Source of the DNA: Marinobacter sp. LQ44
Lineage (GTDB): Bacteria > Pseudomonadota > Gammaproteobacteria > Pseudomonadales > Oleiphilaceae
Direction of reading: 5' to 3'
Length of the DNA: 64,000 nucleotides
NCBI RefSeq assembly: GCF_001447155.2
Contig: NZ_CP014754.1
Span: 930,001 to 994,000 of the forward strand
Positions 53,069 through 62,249 of this stretch are shown one piece after another (position 1 is the first letter of the stretch; each line of letters starts with the position of its first letter). Position numbers and translations under genes: made by a program. The notes beneath the pieces are model-generated. The model worked only from the letters and a program-made list of their open reading frames with translations. It was not told the DNA's origin and did no database searches.

Positions 53069-54340
53069 TCAGGCGACTTTGGACTGTGCCAACACCCGAT
53101 TTCGGCCTGCTTGCTTGGCTTTGTACAAAGCCTCATCGGCGCGCTTAACCAGGCTTTGAGCAGTATCACGGGGGGTGAATTCGGCAACACCCAAACTGAT
53201 GGTGACAGAACGGCACACCTCAAAATGGGCGGTTTCCACTGCTTTTCGAACGTTTTCGGCAACCACCATGGCGTTGTCCAGGGTGGTTTCTGACAGGATC
53301 ACAAGAAATTCTTCTCCGCCCCAACGGCCTAATACATCGGTGGCCCGTATCGCCCCGGCTGATAGCCGGGCCACTTCCTGCAGCACCACATCACCCACGT
53401 CGTGGCCGTAGGTATCGTTGAAAGACTTGAAATGATCGATATCGAATAGCACGACGGACAGAGGGTTGCGGTAGCGCTGGGAACGCTCAATTTCCTTTAC
53501 CAGAGACTCTTCGGCAAAGCCCCGATTGGTCAGGCCGGTCAGCTTATCGGTTCTGGCCTGGCTGAGAATACCGTTCAGATAACTGTGGCGCTCCAGAATG
53601 ATGGAGGTGACAAACAGGTAGTTTGCAATTCTGTTGCTATCCGGCAGAGGAAAGCCGTCATTGAAGCTCAGGATATCAAAGGTGCCCAGCACACTACCGT
53701 CTATCTTTTTGATGGGAAAGGAATGCCAGGTCTGCACGGCTTCCGGTAATCGGGCAGCCGGGGGCTGATCCCGATGCTTTTGTGCAGTGGACTCCCGCCT
53801 GACAACCACTTGTTCGCCCAGCAAAGCGGATGTGGCGTGGGGGGCACTTCCATGCACCAGCCTCGCTTCGCTGAACTGCCGGGCAACCGCCTCTTTGATG
53901 CCTTGGTGCCAGGCCAGCTTGAGTGTTTTGGTGTTCTGGTCCAGCACGGAGATGCCAAAGGCCATCCAGAGGGTCGACTCCGGGCTCGGGTGAAGCAGTT
54001 CGAAGGCTTTTTCGAGCCCCTTTGACAGATCCCCCTCGTTGAGGATCGATTTGATGATGCGGTTTTCCTGCTCGGCAGGGGTCACTGCAAGTGAGGAATC
54101 CGGGTCGCAAGCGATCGAGGCCGAGCTGCGAAGATCATCCAGTGACGACGCCACTTCACTATGCTCATTGCTCAATTGCGCTACACGGGCATTCAACCGC
54201 TTCAACTGCTGGGTGGAAGTGGTTCTCAGCGATCTGATATCGGCCTTGAGCCTCACCACACTGGCAAGTAGTGCTGCGGCGAGCACCAGCACAGACAGAC
54301 CGATCAACATTGCAAACGGCTGATCCAGATATTCGGCCAA
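53069..54340 (-). CDS. Membrane-bound diguanylate cyclase (GGDEF)
   Basis: 423 aa; a TTG start at 54340 is the best in-frame candidate, since the nearby ATG and GTG codons are out of frame. One N-terminal TM (about 10-30), a coiled-coil region (about 40-68), a GAF-like region (about 85-240) and a GGDEF domain (about 265-423) with RWGGEEFLVIL. The inhibitory I-site RATD is exactly five residues before GGEEF, so feedback control is likely. It would make c-di-GMP; the window also encodes an EAL phosphodiesterase. Confidence 0.88.
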   Translation of the reverse strand: MAEYLDQPFAMLIGLSVLVLAAALLASVVRLKADIRSLRTTSTQQLKRLNARVAQLSNEHSEVASSLDDLRSSASIACDPDSSLAVTPAEQENRIIKSILNEGDLSKGLEKAFELLHPSPESTLWMAFGISVLDQNTKTLKLAWHQGIKEAVARQFSEARLVHGSAPHATSALLGEQVVVRRESTAQKHRDQPPAARLPEAVQTWHSFPIKKIDGSVLGTFDILSFNDGFPLPDSNRIANYLFVTSIILERHSYLNGILSQARTDKLTGLTNRGFAEESLVKEIERSQRYRNPLSVVLFDIDHFKSFNDTYGHDVGDVVLQEVARLSAGAIRATDVLGRWGGEEFLVILSETTLDNAMVVAENVRKAVETAHFEVCRSVTISLGVAEFTPRDTAQSLVKRADEALYKAKQAGRNRVLAQSKVA

Positions 54341-54523
54341 GCGTGATCACCATCCTTAGATTACGTCTTACCCCGAGTGCCTTTCATAACGCATCGCGGT
54401 TGCCGACAACACATCGACTAATCAACATGCTGCCTTTAGCCCACTGCCGGATTCAGTATGGTTTGTGTAATGATAGAAAGAGAAATGTGAATTCGCGTAA
54501 TAGCTCACACTTTACCTTCGTTG

Positions 54524-55003
54524 CTAGCGACGGATAACGGAAACCGGCACCTTTACCTGCTGCTGCTTCTGCATAAAGGTGATCAGAACGATGGCTCGCT
54601 CCTCACCATCGTAGGCCTGAAAGATAGCGCTGATACCCTTAAACGGCCCTTCGTCCAACTCGACCGGCTGGCCCGGCTTGATACCGCCCTGCTCCGCGAC
54701 TTTATCCAGGCTGATTTTGATGTGCTCAATCACCTCATCGGCAATGGCGGCCGGCTTGTTGGCAAATCCCACGATACGAGCAACCCCTCGGGTGGAGCGA
54801 AGCTTCGACCACATGGGATCGGTCTGCTCCAGGTTCACAAACAGGTAACCGGGAAACAGCGGCTCCAGCTTCCTGGTCCGCTTGCCGGCCCGAATCTTCT
54901 CCACCTCAATCTTCGGGTAGAAGCAGGAAACCTCTTGATTCTGCAAATGCTGCAGTGCCCGATCTCCTTGCGCCGGTTTGTGTTGCAAAGCATACCAAGT
55001 CAT
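54524..55003 (-). CDS. rfaH: RfaH transcription antitermination factor
   Basis: 159 aa. The NGN domain opens MTWYALQHKPAQGDRALQHL and includes EPLFPGYLFVNLE; the KOW-like C-terminal domain contains PVELDEGPFKGISAIFQAY. Length and the absence of a long linker fit RfaH rather than NusG. RfaH is recruited by ops elements to long envelope-polysaccharide operons, and two exact ops 12-mers occur in this window (7687-7698 and 13600-13611). It is encoded about 40 kb from them, on the same strand. Confidence 0.9.
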   Translation of the reverse strand: MTWYALQHKPAQGDRALQHLQNQEVSCFYPKIEVEKIRAGKRTRKLEPLFPGYLFVNLEQTDPMWSKLRSTRGVARIVGFANKPAAIADEVIEHIKISLDKVAEQGGIKPGQPVELDEGPFKGISAIFQAYDGEERAIVLITFMQKQQQVKVPVSVIRR

Positions 55004-55016
55004 GAAACATCCATTT

Positions 55017-55073
55017 TTGGGGTCAGACCCCAGAACATTTGATCAGGTGAAATGTCTTGGGGTCTGACCCCAA
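55017..55073. repeat. Family-A palindrome, copy 5
   Basis: 57 bp of the second subtype (inner arms AGAACATTTGA / GAAATGTCTTGG). It occupies the gap between the cysQ stop and the rfaH start, both minus strand. Confidence 0.9.
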
Positions 55074-55075
55074 CT

Positions 55076-55843
55076 TCAAAAATACCAGCTACCCGCCGCA
55101 ATGAAATGCGGATTCAGCACATCTTCCTTACCGTATTTCAGGGGTTCGCCCTGGGGCGTTTGCACGTTGCCGCCAGCGGCCAGGAGGATGGCGTGGGCGG
55201 CGGCGGTGTCCCATTCGCTGGTGGGCCCCATGCGGGGATAGATATCGGCATGGCCCTCCGCTATACGGCAGAACTTCAGGGAGCTGCCCGCCTGCACGGT
55301 TTCGTGGGGGCCGAGGGTATCAATGAAGGCGCGGGTTTCATCGTTCAGGTGGTTTTTGCTCGCCACCACTCGCAATGTTTCCCGGGGTTCCACCACGCGA
55401 ATGCGGTGTATGCGGCCAGTGCGATCACGCATGCTGGCACCCTCGCCTTTAATGCCCCAGAAGGCTTCTTTCAATGCTGGCGCCGTGACCACGCCCATCA
55501 CCGGCTCGCCGTCTTCGATCATGGCGATGTTGACGGTGAACTCCCCGGTGCGCTGGGTGAAATCCTTGGTGCCGTCGATGGGGTCAATTAACCAGAAACG
55601 ACGCCAGTGTTTGCGCTCTTCCCAGGGAATCTCTGCGCCTTCTTCCGACAAGATCGGGATATCCCGCGTGAGGTTACGAAGCCCCTTCATAATGATGTCG
55701 TGGCTGGCCGTGTCAGCAGCGGTGATGGGTGACTGATCTTCCTTGTAATTCACCTTGAAATCGGACTGGTAGATATGCAGCGCCTTCTCGCTGGCTTCAT
55801 CTGCAATTCTGATCACTTCCGGAAGAATAGAGCTGTAATACAT
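55076..55843 (-). CDS. cysQ: 3'(2'),5'-bisphosphate nucleotidase CysQ
   Basis: 255 aa, normal length. It removes the 3'-phosphate from PAP/PAPS-type nucleotides in sulfur metabolism. Metal-binding motifs are PITAADTASH, LSEEGAEIPW, FWLIDPIDGTKDFTQR and EWDTAAAHAILLAAGG, all in order. Family-A palindromes flank it on both sides. Confidence 0.92.
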   Translation of the reverse strand: MYYSSILPEVIRIADEASEKALHIYQSDFKVNYKEDQSPITAADTASHDIIMKGLRNLTRDIPILSEEGAEIPWEERKHWRRFWLIDPIDGTKDFTQRTGEFTVNIAMIEDGEPVMGVVTAPALKEAFWGIKGEGASMRDRTGRIHRIRVVEPRETLRVVASKNHLNDETRAFIDTLGPHETVQAGSSLKFCRIAEGHADIYPRMGPTSEWDTAAAHAILLAAGGNVQTPQGEPLKYGKEDVLNPHFIAAGSWYF

Positions 55844-55886
55844 GTTTGCGTCCTGCTGGCCGTATCTGCCTCAATAATAGCAAATT

Positions 55887-55943
55887 TTGGGGTCAGACCC
55901 CCGGACATTTGATGGGGTAAAATGTCTTGGGGTCTGACCCCAA
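55887..55943. repeat. Family-A palindrome, copy 6
   Basis: 57 bp, a hybrid of the two subtypes (CCGGACATTTGA on the left, AAATGTCTTGG on the right). It is the upstream flank of the REP-associated transposase, 65 bp before its start. Confidence 0.9.
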
Positions 55944-56008
55944 CTTGAATTTTTGGGCGGGTTGCGGCAGATTGTTGTGGTTATAAATCAATTCACAAGG
56001 ACTGTGAG

Positions 56009-56659
56009 ATGCCCCGCCGACCACGGATTTGCCCGGCCGGGATGCCCCAGCATGTTATTCAGCGGGGGAATAACCGGCAGGAATGTTTTCAGGATCTGGC
56101 CGATCACGCCACTTATGCAACCTACCTTTCCCGCTACCAGCGTGAGTTCCAGGTGGATATTCACGCCTGGGTGCTGATGAGCAACCATACCCATCTGTTA
56201 GTGACGCCCAACGCTGAGGGCGCGCTTTCAAGCCTGATGAAGGCGGTTGGTCAACGCTACGCCCAATATTACAACCACAAGTATGACCGCACCGGTACCT
56301 TGTGGGAGGGGCGGTTCAAATCCTGCCTGGTGGATACCGATCAGTACTTTCTGCAATGCCAGCGGTATATCGAGCTGAACCCGGTTAAGGCGGGCATGGT
56401 GGAGTATGCCGGCGACTATCAATGGTCCAGCTATAACTGCCATGCCTATGGGATGCGTTCGGGTATGCATACGCCACACGACTGCTACCTGAACTTTCAG
56501 CCCGATGCCGAAAGGCGTTTCGTCAGCTACCGCGCCTTTATCGCTAGCCCCGCGCCAGAGGGAATGGATGAGCAGATTCACTATGCAGCCATCTCTGGCA
56601 AGCCGTTAGGGTCTGAGGAATTTCGGGAACGTATCAAGGCGAAATTCGGAGAGTTCTAA
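56009..56659 (+). mobile_element. REP-associated tyrosine transposase (RAYT, TnpA_REP family)
   Basis: 216 aa, ribosome site AAGGA before ATG. The Y1/HUH transposase core is intact: the metal-binding HxH is in SNHTHLLV (H60, H62) and the nucleophile is Tyr120 in QRYIELNPVKAGMV. Such stand-alone proteins process single-stranded palindromic repeats and are vertically kept rather than freely mobile. Family-A palindromes end 65 bp upstream and begin one base downstream, and six more copies lie in the window, so this is probably the enzyme that spread them. The C-terminal ~80 residues are an unassigned basic extension. Confidence 0.9.
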
Positions 56660-56660
56660 T

Positions 56661-56717
56661 TTGGGGTCAGACCCCAGGACATTTGATGGAGTGAAATGTC
56701 CGGGGGTCTGACCCCAA
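56661..56717. repeat. Family-A palindrome, copy 7
   Basis: 57 bp of the first subtype (GGACATTTGA / GAAATGTCC). It forms the downstream flank of the transposase and the convergent end of the next gene. Confidence 0.9.
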
Positions 56718-56719
56718 TT

Positions 56720-58081
56720 TTATATTTCGACTTCTTCGAAGAGTTCGGGCACCTCGGCGGGCCAGCCGAATTTCTCGGTGATGCGTTTGCGCATGGTGTC
56801 GCTGGCGACGGGTTCGCCGTGGGTGACGTAGACTTTTTCTGGTTTCAGGGTGCCCTGCTCCAGCCAGGCCAGGATTTCGTTGTAGTCGCCGTGGGCGCTC
56901 ATGGAATCGAGGTTGTGGATTTCCGCTTTCACTGGCCAGTATTCGCCGTGGATTTTGACGGATTCGGCACCGCTCACCAGCGCATCGCCACGGGTACCCG
57001 GCGCCTGGAAGCCGGCGAACACCACGCTGTTGCGGGGATTAGGCAACAGGGTTTTCAGGTGGTGCAGCACGCGGCCGCCGGAGGCCATGCCACTGGCAGA
57101 CACGATCACGCAGGGGTAGCGCACGGCGTCCAGCTCGATGGATTCCTCAACCGTGCGGACAAATTCGGTTTTTTCATCCATCAGCTCGCACTGGGCGCGG
57201 TTTAGTTTGTGTTCTTTGTGATGCTGGCAAAATATTTCTGTGGCTTTGATGGCCATCGGGCTGTTCAGGTACACCGGCAGTTTCGGGATTTTGCCCTGCC
57301 CCATGAGTTTGTGAATCACGTACAGGAGCATCTGGGCGCGGCCCACCGCAAACGCGGGCATTAACACGATGCCTCCCCGGCCGGAGGTTTTGGTGATGAT
57401 CTCGGCCAGGTCGCCTTCGGGGTCTGACTCTCCATGAGTCCGGTCGCCGTAAGTGGATTCGCACACCAGAACGTCCGCATGCTGCAACGGCTCGGGTGGT
57501 CGCATAATGAGATCGTTCTGGCGCCCTACATCACCGCTGAACACCACCGTGCGGGCGGCGCCTTTGTGGTGAACATGCACGCAGGATGAACCCAGGATGT
57601 GCCCCGCCGGAGTGAAGCTCACCTCAAAGCCTTTCACGGGCTCGAACTTCTCGTGGTAGTGCAGAGACTCAAAGTGTTTCAGGGCTTCCCGGGCGTCTTT
57701 TTCGGTGAACAGCGGCTCGGGTTTTTCGTGTTTGGAGAATTTCTTCCGGAACGCGTACTTGGCGTCTTCTTCCTGCAGGAAGCCGGCATCTGGCAGCAGC
57801 ACTTTGCACAACTCGTGGGTGGCTTTGGTGCAGTAGATCCTGCCCTTGAAGCCGTTTTTTACAAGTGCTGGCAGGTAGCCGGAGTGATCAATGTGGGCGT
57901 GAGTGAGCACTACAGCATCGATGGTTGAGGGGTCCACCGGAAACGTCGCCCAGTTTCGCCGCCGCAAGGTTTTTACCCCCTGATACATGCCGCAATCCAC
58001 CAGCAAGCGGTGGTTTTCATCCGAGAGTAAATAGCGTGAACCAGTGACGGTGCCTGTGCCGCCGAGGAAGCGAAGTTTCAT
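56720..58081 (-). CDS. Metallo-beta-lactamase/beta-CASP RNA-processing hydrolase (YSH1-like)
   Basis: 453 aa. Zinc ligands are in LTHAHIDHSGYLPAL, an additional His in FTPAGHILGSS, and the Asp in VFSGDVGR. The beta-CASP insert shows GRGGIVLMPAFAVGRAQMLLYVIHKL and SASGMASGGRVLHHL, and SMSAHGD provides the last ligand. The family (COG1236) includes nucleases acting on RNA. It is complete and of normal length; no partner genes are adjacent. Confidence 0.88.
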   Translation of the reverse strand: MKLRFLGGTGTVTGSRYLLSDENHRLLVDCGMYQGVKTLRRRNWATFPVDPSTIDAVVLTHAHIDHSGYLPALVKNGFKGRIYCTKATHELCKVLLPDAGFLQEEDAKYAFRKKFSKHEKPEPLFTEKDAREALKHFESLHYHEKFEPVKGFEVSFTPAGHILGSSCVHVHHKGAARTVVFSGDVGRQNDLIMRPPEPLQHADVLVCESTYGDRTHGESDPEGDLAEIITKTSGRGGIVLMPAFAVGRAQMLLYVIHKLMGQGKIPKLPVYLNSPMAIKATEIFCQHHKEHKLNRAQCELMDEKTEFVRTVEESIELDAVRYPCVIVSASGMASGGRVLHHLKTLLPNPRNSVVFAGFQAPGTRGDALVSGAESVKIHGEYWPVKAEIHNLDSMSAHGDYNEILAWLEQGTLKPEKVYVTHGEPVASDTMRKRITEKFGWPAEVPELFEEVEI

Positions 58082-58151
58082 AGGCCTGTAAATCCTTGTC
58101 CGGTGGATAATAATTTCAGCTTAGCGCAAAAATACTACCGGGTCTGTCCCT

Positions 58152-58309
58152 GGGGTCTGTCCCCGAACGGGGACTGACCCACTTTTGCCCGTCTGTTGCA
58201 CTAAGCCAGAGCCAATGGGTTCCAAAATGGGTCAGTCCCCGTTCGGGGACTGCCCCCTGGGAGACGGGCCGCGGTAAAAGTGGGTCAGTCCCGGTTCGGG
58301 GACAGACCC
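58152..58309. repeat. Family-B palindromic repeats, three copies
   Basis: Units at 58152-58180, 58229-58256 and 58282-58309, the first in one orientation (GGGGTCTGTCCCC, GAACGGGGACTGACCC) and the last two inverted. A half unit GGGTCTGTCCC precedes the first (58140-58150). The last ends one base before the cytochrome stop codon, so it could terminate that gene. Nothing else is seen in 58082-58310. Confidence 0.85.
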
Positions 58310-58310
58310 T

Positions 58311-58949
58311 TTAAAGGCCTTGCAGATAGGCGGCAAGGGCCTGGATATCTGTTTCAGATAACACAGCGGAAATACCAATCATTGGGGACGTATGCTTTGT
58401 TGGGTCCATGCCCTGGAAGCGTTTCAGCGCCAGAGTGACGTATTCCGCAGGCTGGCTGGCCAGGCGAGGCATGTCGCGGAAGCCTTCGGCGGTTTTGCCG
58501 TGGCAGGCGGCGCAGCGCTGATCGTAGAACTGCCCTCCCTTTTCGGCAAGCCTGGGATCGGCGCCTTGGCGGGGCTGGGCTTTCTGTTCGCTGTAAAACA
58601 CGGCGATATTGATGCGCTCTTCGACGGTGAGCGTTTTCGCCAGCTGAGACATTACGTAATCCTCACGGGCACCGCTGCCGAATTTCTCGAACTGCTCAAA
58701 CAGATACAAAGGGTGCTGGCCTGCCAGGTTGGGAATGTAGTCGCGTTTACTGTTGCCGTCGCGGCCATGGCAATAGCCACAGAAGCGGATGCGTTCTTCG
58801 CCGGCATCGTAGCTGGCTTGCCGGCGCTCATCGTCGGCGACAATGTCTTCCAGTTGGGCCAAGGCGCTGTAGACGGAGGAGGCGCCGGCCAAGGGTGTGA
58901 GTGCCAGTAAAGCGATAAAAAGCAGGAATTGAATTGAGCGGTTTTGCAT
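58311..58949 (-). CDS. Dihaem cytochrome c (c4-type)
   Basis: 212 aa with a signal peptide (FIALLALTPLAGAS). Two covalent haem sites, CGYCH (57-61) and CAACH (146-150), and distal Met residues in YVMSQLAK and SPMIGISAVL fit the duplicated c4 fold. It would carry electrons in the periplasm, for example to a terminal oxidase; none is encoded nearby. Confidence 0.85.
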   Translation of the reverse strand: MQNRSIQFLLFIALLALTPLAGASSVYSALAQLEDIVADDERRQASYDAGEERIRFCGYCHGRDGNSKRDYIPNLAGQHPLYLFEQFEKFGSGAREDYVMSQLAKTLTVEERINIAVFYSEQKAQPRQGADPRLAEKGGQFYDQRCAACHGKTAEGFRDMPRLASQPAEYVTLALKRFQGMDPTKHTSPMIGISAVLSETDIQALAAYLQGL

Positions 58950-59003
58950 TCGTATTGCCCAGATGAATTTTGATGGGCAAAGGATAACGACGGGGCTGCG
59001 GTG

Positions 59004-59021
59004 TGATCTTGCGAAAGATCA
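59004..59021. other. Small perfect hairpin
   Basis: TGATCTT, a GCGA loop and AAGATCA form a 7-bp stem between the rlmE stop and the cytochrome start. There is no T tract, so a terminator role is not shown. Confidence 0.35.
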
Positions 59022-59036
59022 ATTAAATGGGAGTTT

Positions 59037-59048
59037 GGGGACAGACCC
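59037..59048. repeat. Half of a family-B palindrome
   Basis: GGGGACAGACCC, the right arm of a family-B unit, directly at the rlmE stop. Probably a decayed copy. Confidence 0.5.
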
Positions 59049-59674
59049 TAAACAGCCCCCTTAAACCCCTTACCCACCAAATAAACCTCCCGCGAGCGGG
59101 CTCTTGAGGAGTCGGGTTTTCTGACGACGACCTTGGTGAAGACATCGCGCATGGCTTTAACGTAGTCGTCGTAACCCTCACCATGGAAGACTTTGGCGAC
59201 GAAGCTGCCTTTGGGCTTGAGGATCTGGCAGGCCATGTCCAGAGCCAGTTCCACCAGGTACATGGAGGCAGCCTGGTCGGCGGCGTTGACGCCGCTGATG
59301 TTGGGGGCCATGTCTGAGATGACCACATCGGCCCTGGCGCCATCCAGAATCGCCATAATCTGGTCAAAAACTTCCTGCTCGGTGAAGTCACCCTGGATGA
59401 ATTCAACGCCGGCGATGGGGTCCATATGCAGGATGTCGGAGGCCACGACCCGGCCTTTGTGGCCAACCAGTTTGGCCGCCACCTGGGACCAGCCGCCGGG
59501 CGCGGAGCCCAGGTCCACCACCAGATTGGTAGGCTGGATTAGCCGGTCTTTTTCGTTGATTTCCAGCAGTTTGTAACTGGCACGGGAACGGTAACCGTCC
59601 TGTTGCGCTTGTTTCACAAAGGGGTCGTTAACGTGCTCTTCGAGCCAGCGGTTACTGCTTTTGGAACGGGCCAT
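59048..59674 (-). CDS. rlmE: 23S rRNA (uridine-2552-2'-O)-methyltransferase RlmE (FtsJ)
   Basis: 208 aa, normal for RlmE. It methylates U2552 in the ribosomal A loop. Motifs: [14 protein letters not shown] (catalytic Lys), [18 protein letters not shown] (SAM binding), [13 protein letters not shown] and [12 protein letters not shown]. The basic N terminus [14 protein letters not shown] is usual for the family. Confidence 0.93.
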   Translation of the reverse strand: MARSKSSNRWLEEHVNDPFVKQAQQDGYRSRASYKLLEINEKDRLIQPTNLVVDLGSAPGGWSQVAAKLVGHKGRVVASDILHMDPIAGVEFIQGDFTEQEVFDQIMAILDGARADVVISDMAPNISGVNAADQAASMYLVELALDMACQILKPKGSFVAKVFHGEGYDDYVKAMRDVFTKVVVRKPDSSRARSREVYLVGKGFKGAV

Positions 59675-59844
59675 GGTTTGCTATCTGCGTTAATGCGGAA
59701 AAAGGGCATTGTACGCTGCCACCGGCGTTGCCGCAAAAGCACCGGCGCCTGACAAGTACCCATCTCCAAAGTACAATGGCGGCCATTCTGACTTTCATTC
59801 CAACCCTAATCCGCCGGGCAGTCGCCGGGCGGCCTGGACACACC

Positions 59845-61482
59845 ATGATTCGCGTTACCGAACTGGCTTTACCCCTTGACCACCCCGAGGCTGCCCTGAA
59901 AGCGGCGCTGCTGCATCGCCTGAAACTGAAGAACGATGAGCTGCTGGAGTTCACCGTCTTCAAACGCAGCTACGACGCCCGCAAGAAGAACACCGAAATC
60001 AAGTTTGTTTACATCATTGATCTCGAAGTAAAAGACGAGGCTGCCGTGCTGGCCCGTTTCGCCGACGACACCCACGTTCGCCCGGCGCCGGATACCGCCT
60101 ATTACCCGGTAGCCCAGGCGCCTGCTGGTTTGGAACAGCGGCCGGTTGTGGTCGGGCTTGGCCCCTGCGGTTTGTTTGCGGCTTTGTTGCTGGCGCAGAT
60201 GGGTTTCAAGCCGATTGTGTTGGAGCGGGGCAAAGATGTACGCCGGCGCACCAAAGACACCTGGGCACTTTGGCGTAAAAAGCAGCTGTCGCCGGAATCC
60301 AATGTGCAGTTTGGTGAGGGCGGTGCCGGGCTGTTCTCTGATGGCAAACTGTACAGCCAGATCAAAGATCCCAAGTTTTACGGCCGCAAAGTGATGGCGG
60401 AGTTCGTGAAAGCCGGCGCGCCGGAAGAAATCCTGTACGTGAGCAAGCCCCATATCGGCACCTTCCGGCTGACCGGCGTGGTGTCCAAAATGCGTGAAGA
60501 GATCATTCGCCTGGGTGGCGAGATTCGCTTCGAACAGAAAGTCACCGACCTGCTGGTGGACAATGGCCAGGTAAAAGGAGTGGAACTGGCCAGTGGCGAG
60601 CAGCTGATGAGCCGGCACGTGGTGATGGCCCTCGGCCACAGCGCCCGTGAGACGTTCCGCATGCTGCACCAACGCGGCGTATTTCTGGAAGCCAAGCCGT
60701 TCGCCATCGGGTTTCGGATTGAGCATCCGCAAGGCCTCATCGACCAGGCCCGGCTGGGCAAATACGCCGGCCACCCGGCACTGGGCGCAGCGGATTACAA
60801 GCTGGTGTACCACGCCAGCAACGGTCGTGCGGTGTACAGCTTCTGCATGTGTCCCGGCGGCACCGTGGTAGCGGCCACTTCGGAACCGGGGCGAGTGGTT
60901 ACCAACGGCATGAGCCAGTATTCCCGGAACGAACGTAACGCCAACTCCGGTATTGTGGTGAACATTGACCCAAACAAAGACTTCCCGGGTGGCCCGCTGG
61001 CCGGCGTTGAACTGCAGGAGCAACTGGAAGCCAACGCCTACAAACTGGGCGGCAGCGATTACTGCGCACCTGGGCAACTGGTGGGGGATTTCATCGCGGG
61101 TAAGCCGTCTGAAAAACTCGGCGAGGTGGTTCCGTCCTACAAACCCGGTATTCGATTAGGCGACTTGGCGCCTTCCCTGCCCGCCTATGCCATTGACGCC
61201 ATTCGTGAAGCCCTGCCCGCCTTCGGCCGGCAGATTCGCGGTTTCGACCGGGCCGATGCGGTGTTGACCGGCATTGAAACCCGCACCTCCTCCCCCGTGC
61301 GCATCACCCGCGACCGAGACACCCTGCAAAGCCTGAACACCCGCGGCTTGTACCCGGCCGGAGAAGGCGCAGGTTACGCTGGCGGTATCTTGTCTGCCGG
61401 GGTGGATGGCATCAAAGTGGCCGAAGCGGTGGCCAAAGCCATGATGGCTGAGCTGGACACCGCCGGGAGCAATCCATCGTGA
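59845..61482 (+). CDS. FAD/NAD(P)-dependent oxidoreductase of the COG2509 type
   Basis: 545 aa from the ATG at 59845 (MIRVTELALPLDHPEAAL); the frame extends upstream but the sequence there does not resemble the family. An N-terminal ~95-residue domain precedes the FAD-binding fold VVVGLGPCGLFAALLLAQMG, then QFGEGGAGLFSDGKLYSQI and the C-terminal GEGAGYAGGILSAGVDGIKVAEA typical of this uncharacterised dehydrogenase group. The substrate is unknown. It is coupled to the next gene by a four-base overlap. Confidence 0.85.
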   Translation: MIRVTELALPLDHPEAALKAALLHRLKLKNDELLEFTVFKRSYDARKKNTEIKFVYIIDLEVKDEAAVLARFADDTHVRPAPDTAYYPVAQAPAGLEQRPVVVGLGPCGLFAALLLAQMGFKPIVLERGKDVRRRTKDTWALWRKKQLSPESNVQFGEGGAGLFSDGKLYSQIKDPKFYGRKVMAEFVKAGAPEEILYVSKPHIGTFRLTGVVSKMREEIIRLGGEIRFEQKVTDLLVDNGQVKGVELASGEQLMSRHVVMALGHSARETFRMLHQRGVFLEAKPFAIGFRIEHPQGLIDQARLGKYAGHPALGAADYKLVYHASNGRAVYSFCMCPGGTVVAATSEPGRVVTNGMSQYSRNERNANSGIVVNIDPNKDFPGGPLAGVELQEQLEANAYKLGGSDYCAPGQLVGDFIAGKPSEKLGEVVPSYKPGIRLGDLAPSLPAYAIDAIREALPAFGRQIRGFDRADAVLTGIETRTSSPVRITRDRDTLQSLNTRGLYPAGEGAGYAGGILSAGVDGIKVAEAVAKAMMAELDTAGSNPS

Positions 61483-62249
61483 AGCTGGACGACATCAAGA
61501 AACTGCACCAGAAGAAATACCGCCAGGCCTTCGGACATTTTCTGGTGGAGGGTGAGCATCTGGTGTTGGAGCTGGAGAAGGCTTGTGGACAGGCACCATC
61601 TACCTGGGGGCAAGCGCAGCTCTATGTCACCAGCGCCTACGAACACTGGCGCAGCCCCTGGCCGAAACACCTGATCAGCGACCGGCAGATGGCCCTACTG
61701 GCCGACACCAAAACGCCTCAAGGTATCCTGGCGGTGGTACCAATGCCGCCGGCGTCAACGGAAAGCACCGCCCCCGGCGAAAAAGCCGTTTACCTGCACG
61801 AAGTCCAGGACCCCGGCAACCTGGGCACCATCTTGCGCACCCTGGCCTGGTTCGGGGGCATGCGCTGCCTGCTCAGCCCTGGCAGCGTAGATCCGTTCAA
61901 CCCGAAAGTGGTCCGCGCCAGCATGGGCGCGATTTTTCACGTGCCGATCGAAACCGAGGTGTCATTGGATTCCCTCGCCCGGCGCTATCCCCGCATCGCC
62001 TGCCTGGACATTGGCGGCGAAGCCATCGCCACGCCGGCTTTCGCAGACCACGACTGTTACCTGTTCGGCAACGAAGCCCGAGGTGTGCCGCAGGAAGCTT
62101 TGAATGAACTGGCCGCCCAGCGTTTCACCATTCCCGGAGCGGCGAAGATCGAATCCCTGAATCTGGCGTCTGCGGTAAACATGGCGGTTTATGAGCTGAA
62201 CCGGGGCACCATCGCCAACGTTGCATCCCCCTTCAAGGCAAACCAATGA
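61479..62249 (+). CDS. SpoU/TrmH-family RNA methyltransferase
   Basis: 256 aa with a GTG start overlapping the preceding stop. An N-terminal substrate-binding region (HFLVEGEHLVLELEKA) precedes the SPOUT knot: LHEVQDPGNLGTILRTLAWFGG (motif 1), LFGNEARGVPQE (motif 2) and IPGAAKIESLNLASAVNMAVYEL (motif 3). It 2'-O-methylates an RNA ribose, probably rRNA or tRNA; the exact site cannot be read from the sequence. Confidence 0.88.
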   Translation: MKLDDIKKLHQKKYRQAFGHFLVEGEHLVLELEKACGQAPSTWGQAQLYVTSAYEHWRSPWPKHLISDRQMALLADTKTPQGILAVVPMPPASTESTAPGEKAVYLHEVQDPGNLGTILRTLAWFGGMRCLLSPGSVDPFNPKVVRASMGAIFHVPIETEVSLDSLARRYPRIACLDIGGEAIATPAFADHDCYLFGNEARGVPQEALNELAAQRFTIPGAAKIESLNLASAVNMAVYELNRGTIANVASPFKANQ

